From NCBI RefSeq assembly GCF_002005465.1, contig NZ_CP014691.1:806001-870000 (forward strand): 64,000 bases of DNA. The letters are read 5' to 3'. Shown here piece after piece: positions 17,607 to 26,038 of this stretch. Numbering within the stretch: position 1 is the first letter of the stretch; each line of letters opens with the position of its first letter. The notes under the pieces are model-generated. The model saw only the letters and a program-made list of their open reading frames with translations, did no database searches and was not told where the DNA came from. Source of the stretch: Neoasaia chiangmaiensis (GTDB lineage: Bacteria > Pseudomonadota > Alphaproteobacteria > Acetobacterales > Acetobacteraceae). Both the position numbers and the translations under genes were made by a program.

Positions 17607-19367
17607 CCATGCTTTCAGTGCCGTCGTCGCCGCTTCGATAACAGGTGGCCAAGCCTGATCCGGCAAATCCGGCGTCGTGGCCTGAAACATGCGGACGCAC
17701 CCATACCAGTCGGGTCCGCGCCAGCGCCAGTCGCCACCAAAGCGGTTCAGCAGCCATGTCGGGCGTCCCAGCGCGCCCGCAATGTGCGCGATCACGGTAT
17801 CCACCGAAATGACGAGATCGCAGGATGCAATCGCCGCCGCCGTCGCCGCGAGCCGATCAAGCGGCATGCTTTCCATCGCCGCAGGACATTCGACGCCCTT
17901 CTGCAGGCTGAGAAAGGACGGCCCCGCCACGTTCAGCAAGGGCTCGATCGCGGCCAGCGAAAGGGACCGTCTCCTGTCGAACCGGTAGCCGGGATTACCG
18001 GCCCAGGCGATTCCGACCCGGCCCGGCACAACGGCTTGCGCACTCGCCAGATAAGGAACGGCGGAGGGAAGCTCGTCTTGGCTTAGAACATAGGGCAGGC
18101 TCAGCAAGGGACATTGCAATCCTGCCTGTCGGCCGAACCGCAAACGTTCACCCCACATGCCGTCAAGCGCCGGCATCATCGCCACGAGACCCTGAACCTC
18201 TTCCGGCATATCCAGCACCAGAGGCGCACGCATGGCGGCCTTCGGCAGGTAACGCAGGAATTGCACGATATCGCCCAGCCCCTGCTCCACCGTTATCAGG
18301 ACGGGCTCGGACGTCTCCTCGCCATGCCAGGTCGGACCGGGCCGCGCCGGCTTCAGGAGTTGCAATCGCGCTTCGTAGCCGACCCATCCTTCACGCATCC
18401 GCCCGACCGCGAGGTCGAGCGTGCCGAGATTGAAACGCGCACGCACGGCTTCTTCATCCACCTGTCCATCGGCAATCCTCCGGAATAAGGCCGCTGCCTG
18501 CTCGTTCTCGCCCCATTCCGTGAGTAACGTGGCGTAATTTCCGGCGATGCGCCGATCGGCGGGCGCGATGGCAACAGCCGTCTCGAATGCCTGACGCGCC
18601 GACCGCAGATCGCCTGACGCCATGGCCACCAGACCGAGATTATTGGATGTCGGCGCCGTGGGCGGGCCCAATGTTTCCGCGCGCCGTAATGCCTGCGCGG
18701 CGGCTTGCAGATGACCAGCCTCAAACAATGCAGCGCCGTGGTTCGCATGTGCTGCCGGATCATGCGCATGGGATATCGCGAGATGGGCAAAATGTATCAG
18801 ACTGGCATCGTAATGCTTTTCGGCCAGCAGGATGCTGGCGAGTTCCTGCCGATACGCCGTATCGTCCGCCGCGAGTTCGACAGCACGCTCGTAAGCCAGG
18901 ATAGCGTCATCGGCCCGCCCCGCGCGCCATCGCGCTTGCCCCAATGCCGCATGGGCACGCGGATCGCGCGGTTCCAGCAGGATGGCGACGTTCAACGCCG
19001 CGACGGCTGCGTCGCCCTGCCCGGCCTCACTCAGTGCCGCGCCGAGCGTAATATGAAACCGCGCCCGTTGTGCATCGCCGGTCGTTGGCTGGGCCAATGC
19101 CTTTCCCGCCAGCGCGACGGCCTGCCCCGGCAGGTTACGGACGCGAGCGACGCAGGCCAGCCCATGCCATGCTTCCGCATGATCCGGCGCAATGGTCAGA
19201 ATATTGCGGAATCGGGCTTCCGCGCCGGTCGGATCACCGCCAGCCAACAGTGCCAGCGCCGTGTCGATGGCATCACGATACTGTTGGGATGAAGCGTTGA
19301 TGGCGTATCTCCAGCTTCTTATGCGCCGCAAGCAGGAAATCGCCTGCGGCGTTAAGGCTTTATTCAC
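17583..19367 (-). CDS. Tetratricopeptide-repeat protein with glycosyltransferase-like C-terminal domain
   Basis: About 594 residues. The N-terminal 60% is a run of TPR helices (for example AEARFRNILTIAPDHAEAWH, PHAALGQARWRAGRADDAI type units). The C-terminal part resembles the GT9/O-GlcNAc-transferase-like domain fused to TPRs: VLITVEQGLGDIVQFLRYLP, VGIAWAGNPGYRFDRRRS and a late CDLVISVDTVIAHIAGALG segment. Substrate unknown; related proteins are often found with surface-glycan or flagellin modification. The start is uncertain: GTG 19367 is used (GGGAA just before it); an ATG at 19472 is in frame but would overlap the divergent gene at 19420, and the first TPR begins only about 20 residues after the GTG. 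A paralogue lies at 50669. Confidence 0.8.
   Translation of the reverse strand: MNKALTPQAISCLRRIRSWRYAINASSQQYRDAIDTALALLAGGDPTGAEARFRNILTIAPDHAEAWHGLACVARVRNLPGQAVALAGKALAQPTTGDAQRARFHITLGAALSEAGQGDAAVAALNVAILLEPRDPRAHAALGQARWRAGRADDAILAYERAVELAADDTAYRQELASILLAEKHYDASLIHFAHLAISHAHDPAAHANHGAALFEAGHLQAAAQALRRAETLGPPTAPTSNNLGLVAMASGDLRSARQAFETAVAIAPADRRIAGNYATLLTEWGENEQAAALFRRIADGQVDEEAVRARFNLGTLDLAVGRMREGWVGYEARLQLLKPARPGPTWHGEETSEPVLITVEQGLGDIVQFLRYLPKAAMRAPLVLDMPEEVQGLVAMMPALDGMWGERLRFGRQAGLQCPLLSLPYVLSQDELPSAVPYLASAQAVVPGRVGIAWAGNPGYRFDRRRSLSLAAIEPLLNVAGPSFLSLQKGVECPAAMESMPLDRLAATAAAIASCDLVISVDTVIAHIAGALGRPTWLLNRFGGDWRWRGPDWYGCVRMFQATTPDLPDQAWPPVIEAATTALKAWSGGIFRG
19324..19351. repeat. Imperfect inverted repeat at the 5' end of the TPR gene
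   Basis: CGCCGCA-AGC-AGG (19324-19336) can pair with CCTGCGGCG (19343-19351) with a 3-base bulge and a 6-base loop. It lies in the N-terminal coding part if translation starts at GTG 19367, or in the leader if the true start is further downstream. No T-run on either side, so a terminator is unlikely. Confidence 0.3.
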
Positions 19368-19419
19368 CGATTCCCGGTCAATCTTCCCCGACAGAATACA
19401 AAGCCAAGGATGAATATCG

Positions 19420-19728
19420 GTGTATGTCGAGCAAAGAACTGGCTCAATCCCAGGAATCGTTTTCGCGACCATTCGTCATGGCGCCATCGTCCGCACTCTT
19501 TCCGTCAAGCTCGCCCGCACGCTTTCGGGCCACTATATCGCCGAAATGCCAAACAACACGTGGAGCACGGAATGCATGACGCCGGAAAGCGCCATCCTCA
19601 TGCACGCGGCACTCGTCTTCCCGGTTGAGATCCACGATGCACCGTGGCTTGGGAATCTCAAACCTGTCTCGCCGGACTCATATATCACCAATCTCACCCC
19701 CATTCCGGAAACCATGATCGCGGAATAG
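19420..19728 (+). CDS. Hypothetical protein, orphan, 102 residues
   Basis: GTG start at 19420 with AAGGA 9 bases upstream and an in-frame stop just before it, so the 5' end is well defined. Third codon positions are strongly GC-rich as in neighbouring genes, which supports real coding. The protein is mixed charge with no signal peptide or transmembrane helix, and has one cysteine (CMTPESAIL). I recognise no domain. It is divergent from the TPR gene and precedes the second Yellow-like gene by 44 bases on the same strand, so the two may be co-transcribed. Confidence 0.55.
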   Translation: MYVEQRTGSIPGIVFATIRHGAIVRTLSVKLARTLSGHYIAEMPNNTWSTECMTPESAILMHAALVFPVEIHDAPWLGNLKPVSPDSYITNLTPIPETMIAE

Positions 19729-19772
19729 AGGGCGGCTCTTGCCTCCGAACCCGATCGGGGCGAGAAAAAAAC

Positions 19773-20864
19773 ATGTTCCCCCGCCACGGCCTCGGCCGAC
19801 CTCATCGCTTGCCTTTCGGATGGACCGGTATCGTCAGTATGCGTATCGGTCTGGCTCTTCTGGCCATTTCCTCTCCCTCGGCCATGGCCGATCGGCCGTG
19901 GGAGCCTGCGGCGGCCCCTGCCAAACTGCGTTCGGACCTTCCGCTGGCAGGGTCATGGCATAGTGTTGCCACGTCGCATGGCGGGCTGATCGTCGCACAG
20001 CGGGAAGCCGTTCCGCATGACGACGCGCCGCAAGTCGTGGCGATCAACGGGACATCGCCAGCAAAGCCCTATCCGGATGGCAGTTGGTATGATGCCGCAG
20101 CGCCCGCAGAGCACAGGATTTTCTCGGCCACCGCTCTAAGCGCGGATGTGCGGGGGGATATCTGGCTGCTCGACAGCGGCGACTCGACCCGCGGGAATGC
20201 GGGCGCAAAGATCCTGCATTTCGACGGCGATACTGGGCAACTCAGGAAGGCTTGGCCTCTTCCCGCGCAGATCGTGGTGGCGAACAGCCACTTCACCGCC
20301 GTGCAGGTGCACCTGCCCTATATCTACCTCGCCGATGAGGGCCGCCCCGCCTTGGCGACACTCGATACACGCGATGGCCGGGGGCGTCGCTTCCTTGCGG
20401 ACGATCCATCCTTGCGCGGGCGCCGCGCGATGATCGTCGACGGCGCACCCGTGATGCGTGACGGCCATCCGGTCGAGCGGGATGTTTCCATGCTCGCACT
20501 GACACCGGACGCGCACTGGCTTTTCTATCAACCGCCTTGCGGTCCGCTGTATCGCCTCGACACGGCCTTGCTGACCGATCCCGCCTACAGTCCTGTGGAA
20601 CAACTCGACGGCATCGTGGAGTGGCGTGACACCCCTACGCTCGGCGGTCTGGCTATCGATCGAAACAATACCCTCTACCTGATCGACCGCGCCGCCGGTC
20701 GATTGCTGAGTTTTGACGCAGCACGCATGCCGCGTATCCTGCTTAGCGACCCACGCCTGACCCAGGGCGGCAATCCCGGCCTGGAAAATGCCCAGGATAT
20801 GCTCGACGTGCCGGTCGGCGGCGATCATCCGGGCATTCTGCGCATTTCGCTGCCACCATCATGA
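19773..20864 (+). CDS. Second Yellow / major royal jelly protein-like exported protein, divergent
   Basis: 363 residues with a signal sequence ending in AMADRP. The propeller is recognisable from ALSADVRGDIWLLDSGD, DVSMLALTPDAHWLFYQP and DTPTLGGLAIDRNNTLYLID, each matching a motif of the copy at 10713. The last blade motif (WADAMWID..GTLWIPA in the first copy) is not conserved here: it reads GGNPGLENAQDMLDVPVGG. A YQPPCGPLYRL segment introduces a cysteine absent from the first copy. Start ATG 19773 has a GAGA-rich leader; ATG 19839 is an alternative giving 341 residues. It probably arose by old duplication; function unknown. Confidence 0.78.
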   Translation: MFPRHGLGRPHRLPFGWTGIVSMRIGLALLAISSPSAMADRPWEPAAAPAKLRSDLPLAGSWHSVATSHGGLIVAQREAVPHDDAPQVVAINGTSPAKPYPDGSWYDAAAPAEHRIFSATALSADVRGDIWLLDSGDSTRGNAGAKILHFDGDTGQLRKAWPLPAQIVVANSHFTAVQVHLPYIYLADEGRPALATLDTRDGRGRRFLADDPSLRGRRAMIVDGAPVMRDGHPVERDVSMLALTPDAHWLFYQPPCGPLYRLDTALLTDPAYSPVEQLDGIVEWRDTPTLGGLAIDRNNTLYLIDRAAGRLLSFDAARMPRILLSDPRLTQGGNPGLENAQDMLDVPVGGDHPGILRISLPPS

Positions 20865-20910
20865 CAACGATACCTCCCGCGTTCGACGCAGGCGTGTTAT
20901 AGGCAGGGCC

Positions 20911-22314
20911 ATGCGCTACCGATCCACGCGCGGCGATGCGCGCCCTCGCAACTTTTCCGATATCCTGCTGGCCGGCCTCGCCGAAGACGGCGGGCTCTAC
21001 ATGCCTGAAACATGGCCACGTTTCTCGCCGGACGAATGGCGTGCGATGCGCACGCTATCCTATCCCGAACTGGCGGCACGTGTTATCGCGCCGTTCGCCG
21101 AAGGCGCCATCGATATCGAGACGCTGACGACTCTCTGTCGCAAGGCCTATGCCGATTTCGACCACCCGGCCGTGGCACCGCTTGTTGAAGTGGAAGACGG
21201 TCTTTTCGCACTTGAACTGTTTCATGGTCCGACCCTTGCCTTCAAGGACATGGCCATGCAGTTGCTCGGCCATCTTTTTGAGCACGTCCTGACCCAGCGG
21301 GGCGAGCGGGTCACGATCGTCGGCGCCACCTCCGGCGACACGGGCTCCGCCGCGATCGAGGCATTTCGCGGCAGCGAGCACCTGTCCGTCGCGATCCTCC
21401 ATCCGAAGGGTCGCACCTCCGATGTGCAACGTCGTCAAATGACGACGGTCACGGAATCCAATATCCTCAACATCGCCATCGATGGCACGTTCGACGATTG
21501 CCAGGACATGGTGAAGGCGATGTTCGCGGATGATGCCTTCCGTAACGAGGTTCATCTCTCCGCCGTCAATTCCATCAACTGGGCACGTATCGCGGCGCAG
21601 ATTCCCTACTACGTCCGCGCGGCATTGATGTTCGGCGCGCCGGACCGTCCCGTCTCCTTCGCGGTGCCGACCGGCAATTTCGGTAACGTGCTCGCCGCCT
21701 GGGCCGCGTCGCAGATGGGATTGCCCGTGCGACGTCTGTGCATCGGATCGAACCGCAACGACATCCTGACGCGCTTCCTTGCGAGCAACGACATGAGTGT
21801 GCGCGTCGTCGAACCCAGCCTATCGCCCTCCATGGACATCCAGGTGTCGTCCAATTTCGAGCGCCTCCTGTTCGAACTGCTCGATCGCGACAGCGAGGCC
21901 TGCGCGGACGTCATGACGGCGTTCCGCAAGACAGGACGCATGGATGTGCCACATCGCGCGTGGCAGCGCGCGGGTGAAATGTTCTCCGGCCTCACGTTGA
22001 ACGACGAGGAAACCAGCGCCGAAATGCGCTACCTGTATGCGCAAGGCCGTTATCTGGCGGATCCGCATACCGCCATCGGCATCGCGGCGGGGCGCCGGGG
22101 AAAGGAGCCGGGCGTGCCGATGATCGTCGCCGCCACGGCGCACCCGGCCAAATTTCCGGATGCCGTTGTTGCCGCCACGGGTATCCATCCGCCTTTGCCG
22201 CCGCGTCTGGCCGACCTGTTCGAACGGTCGGAGCGCTTCGAGACATTGCCGAACGACATCGCCCGCATCGAGGCCGCCGTGCGCGCGCATCGTCTCCACG
22301 GGCACAATCGCTGA
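20911..22314 (+). CDS. thrC: Threonine synthase
   Basis: PLP enzyme converting O-phosphohomoserine to threonine; 467 residues, the long form found in alphaproteobacteria and fungi. The N-terminal YRSTRGDARPRNFSDILLAG and EDGGLYMPE segments are family signatures. The PLP-binding lysine is Lys112 in LAFKDMAMQLLG, and the phosphate-binding loop is GATSGDTGSAA. The substrate-side motif PTGNFGNVLAAW is intact. An in-frame upstream extension overlaps the Yellow-like gene end and is rejected; ATG 20911 is the family start. Followed by an M16 peptidase, a very common alphaproteobacterial pairing. Confidence 0.96.
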   Translation: MRYRSTRGDARPRNFSDILLAGLAEDGGLYMPETWPRFSPDEWRAMRTLSYPELAARVIAPFAEGAIDIETLTTLCRKAYADFDHPAVAPLVEVEDGLFALELFHGPTLAFKDMAMQLLGHLFEHVLTQRGERVTIVGATSGDTGSAAIEAFRGSEHLSVAILHPKGRTSDVQRRQMTTVTESNILNIAIDGTFDDCQDMVKAMFADDAFRNEVHLSAVNSINWARIAAQIPYYVRAALMFGAPDRPVSFAVPTGNFGNVLAAWAASQMGLPVRRLCIGSNRNDILTRFLASNDMSVRVVEPSLSPSMDIQVSSNFERLLFELLDRDSEACADVMTAFRKTGRMDVPHRAWQRAGEMFSGLTLNDEETSAEMRYLYAQGRYLADPHTAIGIAAGRRGKEPGVPMIVAATAHPAKFPDAVVAATGIHPPLPPRLADLFERSERFETLPNDIARIEAAVRAHRLHGHNR

Positions 22315-22318
22315 CGCA

Positions 22319-22340
22319 CGGGGTGGCATCCGTCACCCCG
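22319..22340 (+). other. Short hairpin between thrC and the M16 peptidase
   Basis: CGGGGTG (22319-22325) pairs with CACCCCG (22334-22340) around an 8-base loop, 5 bases after the thrC stop. There is no T-tract, so it is more likely an mRNA-stability or attenuation hairpin than a full terminator. Confidence 0.3.
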
Positions 22341-22392
22341 CATCCCCATCTGCCTGACACACTTCCCGTTCCTTCAGGAATCCGAACGCCTT

Positions 22393-23658
22393 ATGACCGA
22401 TCCAATCAATGTCACACGTTTGCCCAGCGGCCTGACCGTCGTTACCGAACGCATGGAACGCGTCGAAACCGTCTCTTTCGGCGCCTATGTTTCCACGGGA
22501 ACGCGCCATGAAAGTCGGGAAGAAAACGGCGTATCCCATTTTCTCGAACACATGGCCTTCAAAGGCACCAAGCGTCGTTCCGCAGCCCGGATCGCCGAGG
22601 AGATCGAGAACGTCGGCGGCCATATCAACGCCTATACGGCACGGGAACAAACGGCTTATTACGTCAAGCTGCTGAAAGAAGATCTGTCCCTTGGCGTGGA
22701 CATCATCGGCGACATTCTGACGCACAGCACTTTCGCCGATGACGAGATCGAACGCGAGCGCGGCGTTATCCTGCAGGAGATCGGACAGGCAAACGATACG
22801 CCCGACGATATCATCTTCGATCATTTCCAGGAAACGGCGTTCCCCGATCAGCCAATGGGGCGCCCCACGCTAGGGACGGAACGCCTGATTGCCGAGATGC
22901 GCCGCGACACGCTGCTCGATTATATGCAGGCGCATTATACAACGCAGAACATGGTCGTGGCGGCCGCCGGCAACCTGCACCACGAACAGGTGCTGGAACT
23001 CGTCGAAGCGCATTTTGCGGATATGCCGCAACACGCCACGCCGGCCACACGCGCCAGCCGCTACGCAGGCGGCGAACTGCGCGTCAAACGCGACCTCGAT
23101 CAGGCGCATATTCTGCTCGGCTTCCCTTCCGTGGCGTATGGAACGCCCGATTTTCATGCGGTTATGCTGCTATCCACCCTGCTCGGCGGCGGTATGTCCT
23201 CGCGTCTGTTCCAGGAAATCCGCGAGCGGCGCGGACTGGTCTATTCCGTCTATGCTTTCGCGCAGCCATTCGTCGACAGCGGCCTGTTCGGCATCTACGC
23301 GGGGACGGGCGAAGCCCAGACGGCAGAACTCGTTCCCGCCGTTCTGGATGAACTCCGCAAGCTGGGCGACGGCATTGATGGCGCGGAACTTGCGCGCGCC
23401 CGGGCGCAGGTCAAATCCTCGCTCCTCATGTCGCTCGAAAGCACCGGAAGCCGGTGCGAACAGATCGCCAGACAGATGCAGATTCATGGCCGCATCATTC
23501 CCACGCAGGAAACAGTCGCCAAGATCGACGCCGTGACGGAGGCCGACATCATCGCCGCCGCCCATCGCCTGTTCCAGGGCGCGCCAACCCTGGCGACAAT
23601 CGGCCCGATCGACCGGATGCCGTCACTGGCCAGCATCCGCGAGAGACTGGCAGCGTGA
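22393..23658 (+). CDS. M16 family zinc metallopeptidase (mitochondrial processing peptidase-like)
   Basis: 421-residue inverzincin. The inverted zinc motif HFLEH is at 49-53 and the third ligand is Glu129, exactly 76 residues later, as in the family. The R/Y motif for substrate binding (SSRLFQEIRERRGLVYSVYA) is present in the second half. No signal peptide, so cytoplasmic. Related to the beta subunit of mitochondrial processing peptidase. Its stop overlaps the GTG start of pmbA (GTGA), so the two are translationally coupled. Confidence 0.94.
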   Translation: MTDPINVTRLPSGLTVVTERMERVETVSFGAYVSTGTRHESREENGVSHFLEHMAFKGTKRRSAARIAEEIENVGGHINAYTAREQTAYYVKLLKEDLSLGVDIIGDILTHSTFADDEIERERGVILQEIGQANDTPDDIIFDHFQETAFPDQPMGRPTLGTERLIAEMRRDTLLDYMQAHYTTQNMVVAAAGNLHHEQVLELVEAHFADMPQHATPATRASRYAGGELRVKRDLDQAHILLGFPSVAYGTPDFHAVMLLSTLLGGGMSSRLFQEIRERRGLVYSVYAFAQPFVDSGLFGIYAGTGEAQTAELVPAVLDELRKLGDGIDGAELARARAQVKSSLLMSLESTGSRCEQIARQMQIHGRIIPTQETVAKIDAVTEADIIAAAHRLFQGAPTLATIGPIDRMPSLASIRERLAA

Positions 23659-24998
23659 CCACGGACAATCAGGACCGCCTTCAGGCACTGCTTTCCGCTG
23701 CACGGCGTCACGGTGCGGACGCGGCAGATGCGATACTGATCGAGGCGACGGCGATATCGACAATGTGCCGGAAAGGCGTTCCGGAAGGTCTGGAGCATTC
23801 GGAGACTGTCGGCCTCGGCATGCGCGTCTTCGTCGGCCAGCGCGCCGCGATCGTTTCGGCGTCGGCGCTGGAACCATCAGGCTTCGATGCATTCGCCGCG
23901 CAGGCCGTGGCGATGGCAAAGGTCTTGCCTGAGGATCGCTATATCGGTCTCGGCGACCCGACGCAGCAGGGCTGTTTCGATCTCGGCGCGCTTGATCTGG
24001 TCGATCGCCATGACGCACCCGACCTGCCATCCCTGCTGGCGCGCGCGAAAGTGGCGGAAGATGCCGCTCTAGGCGTCGAGGGCGTCACCAATACCAACGG
24101 CGCCTCCGCGTCATATGGCAAGATGACCGTCACGCTGGCCGACAGTGCAGGGTTTGTCGGCCAATACGCACGTACCAGCCATGGCACTGGCGTGAGCGTT
24201 CTTGCCGGTAGCGGTACGCGAATGCAACGCGATTATGCCGGTCATCAGGCCGTCCATCTGGAGGATCTCGACCCGGCGGATGCGCTGGGTCGTGAGGCCG
24301 GACAACGAGCAGTTGCCCGAATCGACCCCGGCAAGCCACGTTCGGGATCAATGCCGGTGGTTTTCGATCGACGGGTCTCGGGCACGATACTCGGGCATCT
24401 GGCCGCCGCCATCAATGGCGCAGCTATCGCACGCGGAACATCCTTTCTGGCAGCACGGCGTGGCCAGCGCATTCTTCCGTCGAATCTGTCAGTCGTCGAT
24501 GATCCAACCCGCGCACGCGGCCTCCGGTCGCGCCCTTTCGATGCGGAAGGGACACTTGCGACCTCGCTATCGTTGGTCGAAAGCGGCGCTCTGAACCATT
24601 GGCTGCTGGATGGCCGCACGGCACGCCAGTTGTCGTTGCCCCCCAATGGCCGCGCCCTTCGCGGCGTCGGTTCACCGCCCTCGCCCGGCATCAGCAACCT
24701 CATCCTGATGGGCGGCGATATCGCGCTGCCCGATCTGCTGGCCGATATCGAGGAAGGCGTCTGGATCGACGAGTTGATGGGGTCGTCGATCAATGGCCTG
24801 ACAGGCGACTACAGTCGTGGCGCGTCCGGCTTCATGATCCGTCATGGCGTCATTGCGGAGCCCGTCGCAGAAATGACCATTGCCGGCAATCTGACGGACA
24901 TGTTCGCGCGTTTAAGGGCAGCGGACGACCTCGAGTTCCGTCGCGGGACCGATGCGCCGACCCTGCGGATCGACGACATGCATGTCGCCGGTGCGTAG
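23655..24998 (+). CDS. pmbA: TldD/PmbA family protein, PmbA subunit
   Basis: 447-residue subunit of the TldD/TldE(PmbA) protease complex that cleaves unfolded or modified peptides such as microcins and acts on CcdA. Family patterns are visible: the N-terminal SETVGLGMRVFVGQRAA segment, SHGTGVSVLAGSG, VVFDRRVSGTILGHLAAAINGA, and the C-terminal GEDIA-like GVWIDELMGSSINGLTGDYSRGASGFMI run. PmbA lacks the HEXXH metal site of TldD, and none is seen here. GTG 23655 overlaps the M16 stop by 4 bases, which fixes the start. TldD itself is not in the window. Confidence 0.92.
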   Translation: MTTDNQDRLQALLSAARRHGADAADAILIEATAISTMCRKGVPEGLEHSETVGLGMRVFVGQRAAIVSASALEPSGFDAFAAQAVAMAKVLPEDRYIGLGDPTQQGCFDLGALDLVDRHDAPDLPSLLARAKVAEDAALGVEGVTNTNGASASYGKMTVTLADSAGFVGQYARTSHGTGVSVLAGSGTRMQRDYAGHQAVHLEDLDPADALGREAGQRAVARIDPGKPRSGSMPVVFDRRVSGTILGHLAAAINGAAIARGTSFLAARRGQRILPSNLSVVDDPTRARGLRSRPFDAEGTLATSLSLVESGALNHWLLDGRTARQLSLPPNGRALRGVGSPPSPGISNLILMGGDIALPDLLADIEEGVWIDELMGSSINGLTGDYSRGASGFMIRHGVIAEPVAEMTIAGNLTDMFARLRAADDLEFRRGTDAPTLRIDDMHVAGA

Positions 24999-25026
24999 AT
25001 CATTGATGACGAAGGAAAGAAGGCAC

Positions 25027-25917
25027 ATGCGTCTGCCGAAGGCGTCGCTTCTCGTTCTAATGCTGGCCGCAACCAGCCTGTCGCTTCCGGGTGCGGATGC
25101 CCGGCCAGGCGGTGGCTATTCTATCGGCAGCCGTGGCGGCCGCACCTACAGCGCGCCGCCTCCGACCCGCACATCGCCATTCGCCGTGCGCCCCATGGAC
25201 CGCAGCGCCGCGCAATCCGCCGCACCATATGGAACGATGGCCAATCGCCCCTATGGCGGGGCTTATAATGGCTATCCGCAGCGCCACCCTTTCATGACCG
25301 GTTTCGTTGGCGGCTTGCTGGGTGCCGGGCTTTTCGGTCTGCTGAGCGGTCATGGCCTGTTCTGGGGCTTTCATGGCCTGACATCGCTGATCGGATTCCT
25401 GTTTCAGGTCGCGATCATCGGTGCGATCGTCCTGTGGCTTCTGCGCCGTCTCGGTGGGGCATCGCGCCGCATCCCTTCCGGCTCTGTCGCATCGGGCGGC
25501 GGGAATACGACGGTGACGATCACGCCGGACGATTATCGGGCGTTCCAGCGCCTGCTCATCGATATCCAGGCCGCCTGGAGTAGCCAGAACCTGCGCGCGC
25601 TCTCAACGATGGCGACGCCGGAGATGGTGTCGATCTTCAATGAACAGTTGTCGGAATATGCCAGTCGGGGCGCTCGCAATGTCACGTCCGGCGTGCAATT
25701 CCAACAGGGCGACCTGTCCGAAGCATGGCGCGAACGCAACCTGACCTATGCGACGGTTGCCATGCGCTACAGCCTGTTCGACATTACGACCGACATGTCA
25801 GGCAACGTCATTGACGGCAGTTCAACCGAACGCCTGACCGTGACGGAGTTGTGGACATTCGTGAAGGCCGACGGTCAGGGCAATTGGGTATTATCCGCTA
25901 TCCAGCAAACCGGCTGA
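25027..25917 (+). CDS. Tim44-like domain protein with signal peptide and membrane segments
   Basis: 296 residues. N-terminal signal sequence (LVLMLAATSLSLPGADA), then an Arg/Gly/Ser/Pro-rich linker, two hydrophobic segments around 100-150 (FVGGLLGAGLFGLLSG and GFLFQVAIIGAIVLWLLRRL), and a C-terminal Tim44/MRPL45-type domain of about 130 residues (DYRAFQRLLIDIQAAWSSQN, WRERNLTYATVAMRYSLFD). This is the common architecture of bacterial Tim44-domain proteins, whose role is unknown. ATG 25027 has AAGAAGG just upstream. It converges on the CoxF-like microprotein. Confidence 0.88.
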   Translation: MRLPKASLLVLMLAATSLSLPGADARPGGGYSIGSRGGRTYSAPPPTRTSPFAVRPMDRSAAQSAAPYGTMANRPYGGAYNGYPQRHPFMTGFVGGLLGAGLFGLLSGHGLFWGFHGLTSLIGFLFQVAIIGAIVLWLLRRLGGASRRIPSGSVASGGGNTTVTITPDDYRAFQRLLIDIQAAWSSQNLRALSTMATPEMVSIFNEQLSEYASRGARNVTSGVQFQQGDLSEAWRERNLTYATVAMRYSLFDITTDMSGNVIDGSSTERLTVTELWTFVKADGQGNWVLSAIQQTG

Positions 25918-25930
25918 AGCCGGCATATCG

Positions 25931-26038
25931 CTAGAAATGATTGAGTGCGATCACATAAAGGATCGCACTCAGCAATCCGATCCCGATCAAAAGGCCCCGG
26001 ATGCGACTGCGGCGATTGATCTCACGCAGATCTCTCAT
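25931..26038 (-). CDS. CoxF-like single-pass membrane microprotein, 35 residues
   Basis: A very short gene on the reverse strand. The protein starts MRDLREINRRSRIRG, basic and cytoplasmic, then has one hydrophobic helix of about 16 residues (LLIGIGLLSAILYVIA) and ends LNHF. The RRSR-before-helix pattern and the place after ctaB match the small CoxF / cytochrome oxidase small assembly proteins of alphaproteobacteria. Its ATG (26038) overlaps the ctaB stop (ATGA), which strongly supports translation by coupling. In typical clusters ctaG follows; here no ctaG is present. Assignment by size, charge pattern and position only. Confidence 0.65.
   Translation of the reverse strand: MRDLREINRRSRIRGLLIGIGLLSAILYVIALNHF
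25943..25970. repeat. 10-bp perfect inverted repeat inside the microprotein 3' end
   Basis: GAGTGCGATC (25943-25952) and GATCGCACTC (25961-25970) with an 8-base loop. It lies inside the last codons of the CoxF-like gene and about 25 bases past the stop of the convergent Tim44-domain gene. No T-run follows in either direction, but the stem is strong enough to protect or end both transcripts. Confidence 0.45.
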
